Source: Candidatus Obscuribacter sp. (GTDB lineage Bacteria > Cyanobacteriota > Vampirovibrionia > Obscuribacterales > Obscuribacteraceae). From it: a DNA stretch of 64,000 nucleotides. Within the stretch, counting starts at the first letter, position 1, and each line of letters starts with the position of its first letter. A program made the position numbers and the translations under genes. Below, piece after piece: positions 32,549 through 39,661 of the stretch. The notes under the pieces were generated by a model that searched no databases, was not told the DNA's origin, and was given only the letters and a program-made list of their open reading frames with translations. The stretch is from positions 930,001 to 994,000 of the forward strand of contig JADJQZ010000001.1 of the NCBI GenBank assembly GCA_016712465.1, in the 5' to 3' direction.

Positions 32549-32962
32549 CGTGGGCTCCTTGTTGAGACGGTTGCCAAGTTGGTTTTGGTGTGGCTGTGGT
32601 CACAGCCGCTTCATTCTCTCTTCTCTTGAATTCTTCGTGCGGTCATTGAGCTGTGAATCCAGGAAAAAATTGAATAATCATTATACTGACTAAATTCTCA
32701 CGGTCCACGCTTCGACCGCAATTTTTCCGGTTGGAATTTGGATCTGGATTGCCTGCGGTAGGGCTCCTGGTTGCTGCTTAGCGGAACTGCGCCGACTCTA
32801 TGGAGGGCTTGCTCTTCGGAAAATGTAGTTGGGTAAATGTGCTGCCTCAGTTCCTTCTCTTGACGAGTGGCAGGTGTTAAACTGGCACCTGCTTTAGCGC
32901 TTGCGCCAGCTCATCGAAGCCCCTGCCGGGGCAAGAAAGACCTTTTGCAACAGGAATTCGCC
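32549..32962. other. Divergent intergenic region between MoxR operon and glyQ
   Basis: About 414 bases. A minus-strand promoter (32680-32707) points to the MoxR operon. The frame of glyQ is open back to 32867 but without a good start. I see no T-box antiterminator or specifier structure upstream of glyQ, and no clear plus-strand promoter. Confidence 0.5.
32680..32707 (-). promoter_or_regulatory. Candidate promoter of MoxR-DUF58-transglutaminase operon
   Basis: Read on the minus strand: TGGACC (32707-32702), 16-base spacer, perfect TATAAT (32685-32680). The leader to the GTG start at 32548 would be about 125 bases. Confidence 0.5.
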
Positions 32963-33913
32963 ATGGCTTTGACCTTTCAACAAGTAATTCACAGTCTCAA
33001 TGATTTCTGGGGCCGCCATGGTTGCGTGGTCATGCAGCCTTTCGACCTTGAGAAGGGCGCCTCCACTATGAGTCCGGGTACCTTTCTGAGAGTTCTCGGT
33101 CCGGAGCCGTGGAATATGGCTTGCGCCGATCCCTGTCGCAGACCGACTGATGGTCGCTATGGCGAGAATCCCAACCGTTTGCAGCATTACTTTCAGTATC
33201 AGGTGATTCTCAAACCGTCTCCGGATAATGTGCAGGAAATCTACCTGGAAAGCCTGAAAGAGCTGGGTATCAATCCGTTGGAACATGACATTCGCTTTGT
33301 GGAAGACAACTGGGAATCGCCCACGCTGGGCGCCTGGGGCGTCGGCTGGGAGGTCTGGCTGGATGGACTGGAAATTACTCAATTCACTTACTTTCAACAA
33401 GCCGGTGGTCTTGATGTGAGACCGGTTGCCGCCGAGATCACATACGGGGTGGAACGCCTCTCCATGTACCTGCAAAACGTAGATAACGTCTATGAATTGC
33501 AGTGGAACGACCATGTTAAATACGGTGAGTTGTACCGAGCCAACGAAGTGCAGCAGTCAACCTATAATTTCGAGAAGAGCAATCCCGAGATGCTCAGCAC
33601 CCTCTTTCATCTGGCTGAAACTGAGGCGCTGCGCCTCCTTGACGAAAAACTGGTATTGCCGGCCTACGAGCAAATTCTCAAGTGCTCCCATACCTTTAAC
33701 TTGCTGGATGCGCGGGGTGTACTGGGACGAGATGAGCGTATGGCCAGTATTTTGAAAATTCGCAAACTTTCAGAGAGAGTGGCGCGAGCCTTCCTTATAC
33801 ATCGAATCGAGTTGGGTTTCCCGCTTCTGCCGGAAGGGGAAAGAGAGGCAACTCTAGCGGCTTTCCGCGAGAAGTATATCGAAAAAAGCAAGGTTGAAAC
33901 TAAGAAGGGCTAG
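32963..33913 (+). CDS. glyQ: Glycyl-tRNA synthetase alpha subunit
   Basis: 316 residues; catalytic alpha chain of the bacterial (alpha-beta)2 glycyl-tRNA synthetase, which charges tRNA-Gly in the cytoplasm. Strong family blocks: [74 protein letters not shown] and [24 protein letters not shown] at 32963 has AGGA upstream and gives the normal N-terminus. The beta chain gene glyS, normally adjacent, is not here or anywhere in the window. No riboswitch is seen. Confidence 0.98.
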   Translation: MALTFQQVIHSLNDFWGRHGCVVMQPFDLEKGASTMSPGTFLRVLGPEPWNMACADPCRRPTDGRYGENPNRLQHYFQYQVILKPSPDNVQEIYLESLKELGINPLEHDIRFVEDNWESPTLGAWGVGWEVWLDGLEITQFTYFQQAGGLDVRPVAAEITYGVERLSMYLQNVDNVYELQWNDHVKYGELYRANEVQQSTYNFEKSNPEMLSTLFHLAETEALRLLDEKLVLPAYEQILKCSHTFNLLDARGVLGRDERMASILKIRKLSERVARAFLIHRIELGFPLLPEGEREATLAAFREKYIEKSKVETKKG

Positions 33914-34054
33914 TGCTCTCTAAGTCGTATATGCATTTGGATTGCTCTGAGTATGCCGCAGTAATCCCCGGTTTCTGTCGGCTTGAAAAGCGGAAAATTC
34001 TTGCCCAGAGGGGTTTTTATTTGCTTCAGAAGCGATATGCTGTTTGAATAAAGA

Positions 34055-36004
34055 GTGGCTGGTCTGGGTATAAGTAGCTTAAGTGAGAGCCGTCAGGCAA
34101 GAGCCTTTACTAGAGCGGGAGTCCGTAGTTTGACAGAGAGAAAGAGTGGAGTCAGGTTCGCTCAAGGATGTGCCCCAGGCCCATCCTGGCAGTCAAGAAC
34201 GGCTATTTCTCTAGCTTTTACCCTTCTGGCTCAGTGCTTCTTCGCTGCTGCCGCCGAGTCCAAGGGAAAAGTCAGTCTCGCCGGGAAAGCCCCGCTGGTT
34301 GCCATGGGTTTTGTGCCGGTTATCCATTCACCCCAACAAGGTCGTTATCATGTTGTGCGCGGTGGCAATGCTAAATCAGTCTGGCGCAAAGGTTTATCCA
34401 CCCCTTTTAAACCGGCGGTCAAGGCTGTTCCTGGCGGAGCAACTGCCGCCCTCGATGGGAAAAACGGCGTGCCTGCCGGAACTGCCGGCAAAGCGGTGGT
34501 GAAGGCGCCGACGGCAAATGCCACGGATAATTCAGCGGAAGCACTCCAAACTTTGAGCGTTAAAGCCGTCTATGACGGAGTCTTCTACAAGGTGTTTTCC
34601 GGTCGCTTGCCTTCGGGCGGCCATGCCAGAATCAATTTGCTCGATATCGATATGTCCCGGTCGCCGGTGAAAATCCGTCCAGTTACTGGTTCTTACGCCT
34701 TTGCCAAACTCAAGGACGTGCGCGAGCACTGCCGTGACAGTGGTGCTTTGGCTGCTATCAATGCCAATTATTTTAAAACTACTAACGGCATTCCCCTGGG
34801 CACTCTCATTGAAGATGGTGATTGGCTTGCCGGACCGCTATATGACAGAGTTACCCTCGGCTTTACCGAGGGCGGCTATGCGCGCATCGATAGAGTTTCA
34901 TTGCACGGTCTGCTTTATACAGATAACACCGAAAATCCGGTTCTCTGGATAAACAACGTCAATCAGCCGCGCCGCACCGGTTCCCATTGCATACTTTACA
35001 CGCGCCACTGGGGCGGCAGTGCCAGTTTGCCTTATCCCGGCGTGCTCGTCGGGGTGGATGCTTCAGGGCGAGTCGTCTCTACTGATGATATGAAATTGAC
35101 GATTCCCTACGGCGGCTTTGTGCTGGCCGATTCCAAAGGCTCGCCCATCAGTAAGCTTAAGGAAGGTGAGCAGGTCAATATTCGCTGGCAGATTCATCCG
35201 GGTGATTGGGCCAATGTGACCGAGGCTGTGAGCGGTGGTCCGCTTCTGCTCAAGAACGGCAAACTCGATCTCGACTTGAAGAGAGAAAAATTTCCCGCTT
35301 CCTTTGTCGGCAGTCATATCCATTCCCGCACTGCCTGTGGTATCACCGCTGACGACCATTTACTGCTCGCTACTTTCGAAGGTCCTCACAGCATGTACGA
35401 CATCGCCAAGTTTTTCTTGAAGCGTGGTTGTACGGAAGCTATGAATCTTGACGGGGGTGGTTCTACGACAATGGTGGTAGACGGCAAGACGGTGACGGCC
35501 AATGCCAACCATTCTCAACGGCGCGTCGCCGTTGCTCTCGGTTTGTTCTCACCGGAGAAAGCCCGCGCCCTCTCTACTGTTCTGGGAGGCTCTTACAGAC
35601 CTACCCAGGAGATGGCCAGCTTTGTCGGTACCAGTATCGTTCCTTACGAGAAGATCTACAAAGAAGCCATCCGGCAGCCTGAAGCCGATCCGCTTATGAC
35701 CTCACTCATGTCCTTCGACCTCAGGCAGCAATCCGATGAGGTGCGCAGCGCTGCCGTCAGTCAACCGCAGCCCCTCGATGATGCTGCTTTGCTTGAGCCG
35801 TCTTTGGCTCAGCAAGAGCCCCAGGCGGCTGTCTCCGGCTCCGCATTTCCCAAAAGCGAGCCCTCGCCGACGCTGAGCGACAGCACCCGGCAATTAAGCC
35901 AGGTCGAGAGCAAAATGCCGGCCGGATCTGCTAAATTGAAGTCTGTCAAACCCAGGTTTGGAAAGGCTCCGGTCAGCCTTCTCAAGGGGCTGTGGAACCG
36001 CTAG
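34055..36004 (+). CDS. Secreted phosphodiester glycosidase-like (NAGPA/DUF2233) protein
   Basis: Up to 649 residues. A signal peptide is visible (RTAISLAFTLLAQCFFAAAAES), preceded by an unusually long basic N-region if GTG 34055 is used. A TTG at 34130 with GGAG 8 bases upstream would give a normal-length signal and may be the true start. Domain residues ~185-500: AINANYFKTTNGIPLGTLI, later TACGITADDHLLLATFEG and EAMNLDGGGSTTMVVDGK, the NAGPA signature with the D-G-G-G-S motif. The C-terminal 150 residues are Pro/Ser/Gln-rich. It probably acts outside the cytoplasmic membrane on glycan phosphodiesters or exopolysaccharide; the substrate is unknown. The ROK kinase gene follows 38 bases later. 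Confidence 0.87.
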   Translation: MAGLGISSLSESRQARAFTRAGVRSLTERKSGVRFAQGCAPGPSWQSRTAISLAFTLLAQCFFAAAAESKGKVSLAGKAPLVAMGFVPVIHSPQQGRYHVVRGGNAKSVWRKGLSTPFKPAVKAVPGGATAALDGKNGVPAGTAGKAVVKAPTANATDNSAEALQTLSVKAVYDGVFYKVFSGRLPSGGHARINLLDIDMSRSPVKIRPVTGSYAFAKLKDVREHCRDSGALAAINANYFKTTNGIPLGTLIEDGDWLAGPLYDRVTLGFTEGGYARIDRVSLHGLLYTDNTENPVLWINNVNQPRRTGSHCILYTRHWGGSASLPYPGVLVGVDASGRVVSTDDMKLTIPYGGFVLADSKGSPISKLKEGEQVNIRWQIHPGDWANVTEAVSGGPLLLKNGKLDLDLKREKFPASFVGSHIHSRTACGITADDHLLLATFEGPHSMYDIAKFFLKRGCTEAMNLDGGGSTTMVVDGKTVTANANHSQRRVAVALGLFSPEKARALSTVLGGSYRPTQEMASFVGTSIVPYEKIYKEAIRQPEADPLMTSLMSFDLRQQSDEVRSAAVSQPQPLDDAALLEPSLAQQEPQAAVSGSAFPKSEPSPTLSDSTRQLSQVESKMPAGSAKLKSVKPRFGKAPVSLLKGLWNR

Positions 36005-36042
36005 CCTGAGTTTGCTGGTACATTTGCATAGGCGGACTGGTC

Positions 36043-36999
36043 TTGGGCGATAAATTTGCAGTTGGCGTAGATCTTGGCGGAACCAAGATTCTTGGTTCAG
36101 TAGTCAATCTCAATACGGGCCGTATGGTCTCCACCTCCAAGAAAAAGACGCGGGTGGTGAATGAAGGACTGGATCTAGTCAAGCGTATTTCCCTGGTTGT
36201 GGCGGATGCCATCGATGAATCAGGCATGGACCCTAGCAAATTGGCTGGTATCGGTATTGGTGCGGCGGGCATGGTCGACCGCGAAAAGGGTATTCTCCTG
36301 GCGGCGGCCAATTTGGGCGCCAATGATGTCGTTTTGGCGGAGCCGCTCAAAGCGCAATTCGGTCTACCTGTGAAGGTGGGCAATGATGTGGAAGTGGCCA
36401 CCCTGGGTGAACTCAATTTCGGTGCCGGCCGGGAGTGCAATAACTTTGTCTGTATCTTTGTTGGAACCGGCATCGGCTCCGGCATTGTGCATGAGGGTCG
36501 GATTTTGCGCGGCGGCAGCGGTACTGCCGGCGAGGTCGGGCACATCATTGTAGATAACGATGGACTCGTCTGCGGCTGCGGTGGCTATGGCTGCCTGGAG
36601 ACCTATGCGTCCAGAACGGCTGTGGCTAAGTCTATCGTCTACGATCTCGGGCGCGGCATGGATTCCGTCTTGCGCGATAAGATCGATCCGCAGAAGGGTA
36701 TCTTGCGCTCCAAAGCCATTTCGCAGGCTGTCGAGTGCGGTGACCGCGTGGCCCTGCGAGCCATACATAAGGCTGCCCGCTATATGGGGCTTGGATTAGC
36801 CACCGTAATCAATTTCTATAACCCTAAACGCATCATCATTGGTGGCGGTCTGGTGGAGGCTGTTCCGCTCTTCCTGGAATTGGCGGAAGAAGAGGCGCGC
36901 CGCCGTTGCCTGCGCATACCGGCTAAGAAAACTGAAATAGTACAAGCCGAACTGGGTGATTTCGCCGGTACTATCGGCGCTGCTCTTCTGGTTAGATAA
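36043..36999 (+). CDS. ROK-family sugar kinase (glucokinase-like)
   Basis: 318 residues. N-terminal ATP-phosphate loop VGVDLGGTKILGSVV; GTGIGSGIVHEGRIL; the ROK zinc-binding block GHIIVDNDGLVCGCGGYGCLETYAS with three Cys; and the C-terminal NPKRIIIGGGLVEAVP. The fold and motifs fit glucokinase or N-acetyl-hexosamine kinase, with catalysis in the cytoplasm. The start is a TTG at 36043; GGCGG upstream is a weak ribosome site. It follows the secreted glycosidase closely, consistent with sugar salvage, although the specificity is inferred only. Its 3' end overlaps the convergent radical SAM gene by 8 bases. Confidence 0.93.
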   Translation: MGDKFAVGVDLGGTKILGSVVNLNTGRMVSTSKKKTRVVNEGLDLVKRISLVVADAIDESGMDPSKLAGIGIGAAGMVDREKGILLAAANLGANDVVLAEPLKAQFGLPVKVGNDVEVATLGELNFGAGRECNNFVCIFVGTGIGSGIVHEGRILRGGSGTAGEVGHIIVDNDGLVCGCGGYGCLETYASRTAVAKSIVYDLGRGMDSVLRDKIDPQKGILRSKAISQAVECGDRVALRAIHKAARYMGLGLATVINFYNPKRIIIGGGLVEAVPLFLELAEEEARRRCLRIPAKKTEIVQAELGDFAGTIGAALLVR

Positions 37000-37918
37000 G
37001 GGCGGCTCCGGCGAAACGCGAGCCTTGCTTGCTGCCGCGGCGAAGCAGTTCGGCTTCGATTTTTTGCATCACCCGCTCCTTTTCAAAGGCCCATGACGGT
37101 GCAATGATTTCATCCTGGGAACCTTCCGCCACCAGGCGCATGATCACCAGGTCCGGCGGCAGCATTTCCAGGGCGTCGGCTACCAGTCGCACATAAGTAT
37201 CTTCTTCCATGGTTTGAAGCCGTCCGGCCCGGTAATCTTCTTCCATGGGTGTGCCTTTATAGATACACAACTGGTGAATCTTTATGGCCGTCAGCCCCAG
37301 CGGCGCCACGCGGCGCACGGTCTCCATCATGTCCGCTTCGCTTTCGCCGGGTAGACCAAAAATCAGGTGGGTTGCCAGTCTCAGACCGTGTTTCTGGGCC
37401 CGTTCCACGGCATCAAAAAACTCTTCACCGGTATGCCCCCTGTTGATTGCCTCCAGGGTGCGGTTGTGGATGGTCTGAACCCCCACTTCCAGGAACAAGA
37501 AGGTCTTCTCATGGTAGGTCTTGAGAAGAGCCAGAATATTGTCATCCAGGCAATCGGGCCTGGTACCCACGGCCAGACCCACCACATCTTCAGGTTCCAG
37601 AGCAACGTCGTAAAGTTCCTTCAGGACCCCTTCCGGCGCGTAAGTATTTGTAAAGGCCTGAAAGTAGGCCAGGAATTTGCCGGCTTTAAAACGCTTGCGG
37701 ATGCGAGCCATGCCTGACTGCAGTTGATTCCTTATAGATAGAGCAGTCTTGATGGTGGGTGCACCAGAGCCCCTTTCATCGCAAAATGTACAACCGCCAA
37801 AGAGCCTGGTTCCATCTCGATTCGGGCAGGTGAAGCCGGCATCGAGGGGTACTCTGTAGACCCTTTCGCCGAACGTCTCGCGCAAATAGTTATTGAAGGA
37901 GCGGTAGAACTGAGACAT
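36992..37918 (-). CDS. Radical SAM protein, YhcC/TIGR01212 type
   Basis: 308 residues. The iron-sulfur cysteines are in GFTCPNRDGTRLFGGCTFCD, the wider-than-usual C-x9-C-x2-C spacing known from YhcC-like proteins (Elp3-related). It also has FLEVGVQTIHNRTLEAINRG, ATHLIFGLPGESEADMMET and IHQLCIYKGTPMEEDY. The N-terminal FNNYLRETFGERVYRVPLD is characteristic of the group. The precise reaction is not established; tRNA or metabolite modification has been suggested for relatives. It ends convergent with the ROK kinase and starts at an ATG with a weak ribosome site. Confidence 0.93.
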   Translation of the reverse strand: MSQFYRSFNNYLRETFGERVYRVPLDAGFTCPNRDGTRLFGGCTFCDERGSGAPTIKTALSIRNQLQSGMARIRKRFKAGKFLAYFQAFTNTYAPEGVLKELYDVALEPEDVVGLAVGTRPDCLDDNILALLKTYHEKTFLFLEVGVQTIHNRTLEAINRGHTGEEFFDAVERAQKHGLRLATHLIFGLPGESEADMMETVRRVAPLGLTAIKIHQLCIYKGTPMEEDYRAGRLQTMEEDTYVRLVADALEMLPPDLVIMRLVAEGSQDEIIAPSWAFEKERVMQKIEAELLRRGSKQGSRFAGAALI

Positions 37919-38039
37919 GTTACGTTTCGCTTAGTACTTGGTCGAGCCCGAGATTGCCCGGGCTGCCGTAGCCTGGACTTTCAAAGGGGATAATAATAGT
38001 ACTACGAGTTACAGGTAATTGATTTAGGCGCGTCTGTTA

Positions 38040-38069
38040 TTGACACTATTCGTCGCGTTTTGTTATTCT
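38040..38069 (+). promoter_or_regulatory. Promoter for tRNA-Glu
   Basis: Perfect TTGACA (38040-38045), 18-base spacer, TATTCT (38064-38069). The tRNA begins 21 bases further on. Confidence 0.65.
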
Positions 38070-38089
38070 CTGAAAACGCCTTGACTGAT

Positions 38090-38162
38090 GCCCCCATCGT
38101 CTAGAGGCCTAGGACACCTCCCTTTCACGGAGGCGACGGGGATTCGAATTCCCCTGGGGGTA
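38090..38162 (+). tRNA. tRNA-Glu (anticodon TTC)
   Basis: A 73-base cloverleaf. The acceptor GCCCCCA pairs with TGGGGGT (one G-T pair). The anticodon stem CCTCC/GGAGG encloses loop CTTTCAC with anticodon TTC. The T arm is GGGGATTCGAATTCCCC. The 3' CCA is not encoded. A promoter precedes it and a terminator follows, so it is a single-gene unit. Confidence 0.95.
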
Positions 38163-38190
38163 AGTCTTTAGAAAATGCAGAAATTGCATT

Positions 38191-38224
38191 AAACTGTCGG
38201 AGTCATTCACTCCGGCAGTTTTTC
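38191..38224 (+). terminator. Rho-independent terminator after tRNA-Glu
   Basis: AAACTGTCGGAGT (38191-38203) pairs with ACTCCGGCAGTTT (38209-38221), 13 pairs with one G-T, loop CATTC, followed by TTCTTATTT. Confidence 0.9.
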
Positions 38225-38335
38225 TTATTTTTAACCGAAATGGACCCTGCCAAGTGGGTGAATGTGGGACGGTCTGGGATTAATTACTAGTAGTCTTTAC
38301 TCTATTATCTGAACTGATCTAGTTAGGAAACTTCA

Positions 38336-39571
38336 TTGAAACCGGAAACCAGAACATCACAGCGCCTGGGAGAGCTACTTCTCTCTTCCTCGGTCCTGAC
38401 CGAAGCAGAACTGGAGCACGCCATTGAGCTTTCCTCGGAGACAGGCTTGCCCATGGGGCGGGTGCTGGTCATGTGCGGTTATATATCCGAGCGCGAGCTG
38501 GAGGCTGCCGTCAGGGCTCAGTCCCTGGTCAAAGACGGAGCCCTCACCAATGAAAAAGCCAGGGAAGCCATTCAGCTCATGTCCAAGAAGGGCATGGATT
38601 TTGAGCGCTGTCTCAAAAGTGTGGGTTTCGCCAGGGAGACTTCCGAGCCTACTTTCCGCCTCGGTGAGCTCTTCGTAGAGGCCCATATTCTCACCAAGTC
38701 CCAGCTCAAAGATGTCTTACGCACTTCCCAGGAAACCGGTTTGCCGGTTGGTCGGGTGCTGGTGTTGACCAGTGTGATTTCCGAAGAAATGCTTTCTGCC
38801 GCACTCACCGCGCAGGTGCTGGTACGGGACGGCAAAATCTCACCGGAGCAAGCCATTCAGGCTTTGCAGAGCAGCCGCTTCCGGCGCGTAAATATCGAAG
38901 TTTCCCTGATGGACCTGGGCTTCTACAAGCCGCCGCCCCGTCAGAGAGTCAAAATTGGAGAACTTCTGGTTTTATCAGGTCTCGTCAATGAATCGGATTT
39001 GATGACGGCCCTTGAACTGGGACTTATAAGGGAAGCGCCGGTGGGTCAGATGCTCGTAGAGGGAGGCTTTATCTCCAAGCGCATATTGGACGCCGCCTTG
39101 AAACTGCAAGAACTGGTTTCCGGTCATTCCTTGAGTGCCCTGAAAGCCTCGGAGGCCTTGAGGCGGGTGGCGGTCAACCACGTATCGCTGGCCCGGGCCA
39201 TTTCCGAGTTAGACCTGGAGTCGAGCGAGAGGAAGGAACGGGTTCGTCTGGGTGAGATGCTAAAAGCCTGCGGTATCGTTGGTGATACCGATATCAAGAA
39301 AGCCCTCAAAGATGCCAGTCGTAATTCCGCCCTACTGGGCAAAGTTTTGCTGGTCACAGGCGTCATCGACGAACACACCTTGCATGCCGCTCTCAGGCTC
39401 TTGCTTCTTCTGCGCAGCGAAAAGCTGACCATGGAACAGGCCATTATGGCTCTCAATCATGCCCGCAAGCACAAGTTGACTGTCGATGAGGCTCTGCAGG
39501 AGCTGAAGTGGAGCGTGCCGGAGGAGGCTGATATTGAGAATGAGCCGGAGCCTGAAGCTGGTTCGACCTAG
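38336..39571 (+). CDS. Four tandem MshEN-like domains, no ATPase
   Basis: 411 residues built from four repeats of about 97 residues (10-100, 108-197, 206-293, 304-392). Each begins R/K-L/I-G-E-L/M (RLGELLLSSSVLTEAELEHA; RLGELFVEAHILTKSQLKDV; KIGELLVLSGLVNESDLMTA; RLGEMLKACGIVGDTDIKKA). About 30 residues later each has a second half, such as PMGRVLVMCGYISERELEAA. This paired RLGxxL...GxxLVxxGxI pattern is that of MshEN (GspE N-terminal) domains, known in MshE to bind c-di-GMP. Here no secretion ATPase is attached and there is no signal peptide or membrane segment. It starts at TTG with AGGA 7 bases upstream. I infer a soluble multivalent ligand sensor or scaffold. Confidence 0.82.
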   Translation: MKPETRTSQRLGELLLSSSVLTEAELEHAIELSSETGLPMGRVLVMCGYISERELEAAVRAQSLVKDGALTNEKAREAIQLMSKKGMDFERCLKSVGFARETSEPTFRLGELFVEAHILTKSQLKDVLRTSQETGLPVGRVLVLTSVISEEMLSAALTAQVLVRDGKISPEQAIQALQSSRFRRVNIEVSLMDLGFYKPPPRQRVKIGELLVLSGLVNESDLMTALELGLIREAPVGQMLVEGGFISKRILDAALKLQELVSGHSLSALKASEALRRVAVNHVSLARAISELDLESSERKERVRLGEMLKACGIVGDTDIKKALKDASRNSALLGKVLLVTGVIDEHTLHAALRLLLLLRSEKLTMEQAIMALNHARKHKLTVDEALQELKWSVPEEADIENEPEPEAGST

Positions 39572-39598
39572 CTGCATCTTTCGAGTCATCTGCAAGCA

Positions 39599-39634
39599 AA
39601 AGACCGCCCGGATAACCGCGGCGGTCTTTCGCTT
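39599..39634 (+). terminator. Rho-independent terminator
   Basis: AAAGACCGCC (39599-39608) and GGCGGTCTTT (39620-39629), a 10-pair stem, then CGCTTCC and TTTT. It lies between convergent genes and ends the MshEN-repeat transcript. Confidence 0.85.
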
Positions 39635-39661
39635 CCTTTTGGTGAGTTTGTTTCGGCGCTC

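Larger units (their letters stand above)
37919..38335. other. Intergenic region carrying tRNA-Glu
   Basis: It contains a promoter (38040-38069), tRNA-Glu (38090-38162) and a terminator (38191-38224), then about 110 bases leading to the TTG start at 38336, where AGGA lies 7 bases upstream. There are no other genes. Confidence 0.7.

Noticed and set aside
32549..32962. T-box leader upstream of glyQ
   Set aside because: No specifier hairpin or T-box consensus was recognised, and such leaders are rare outside Firmicutes-like groups.
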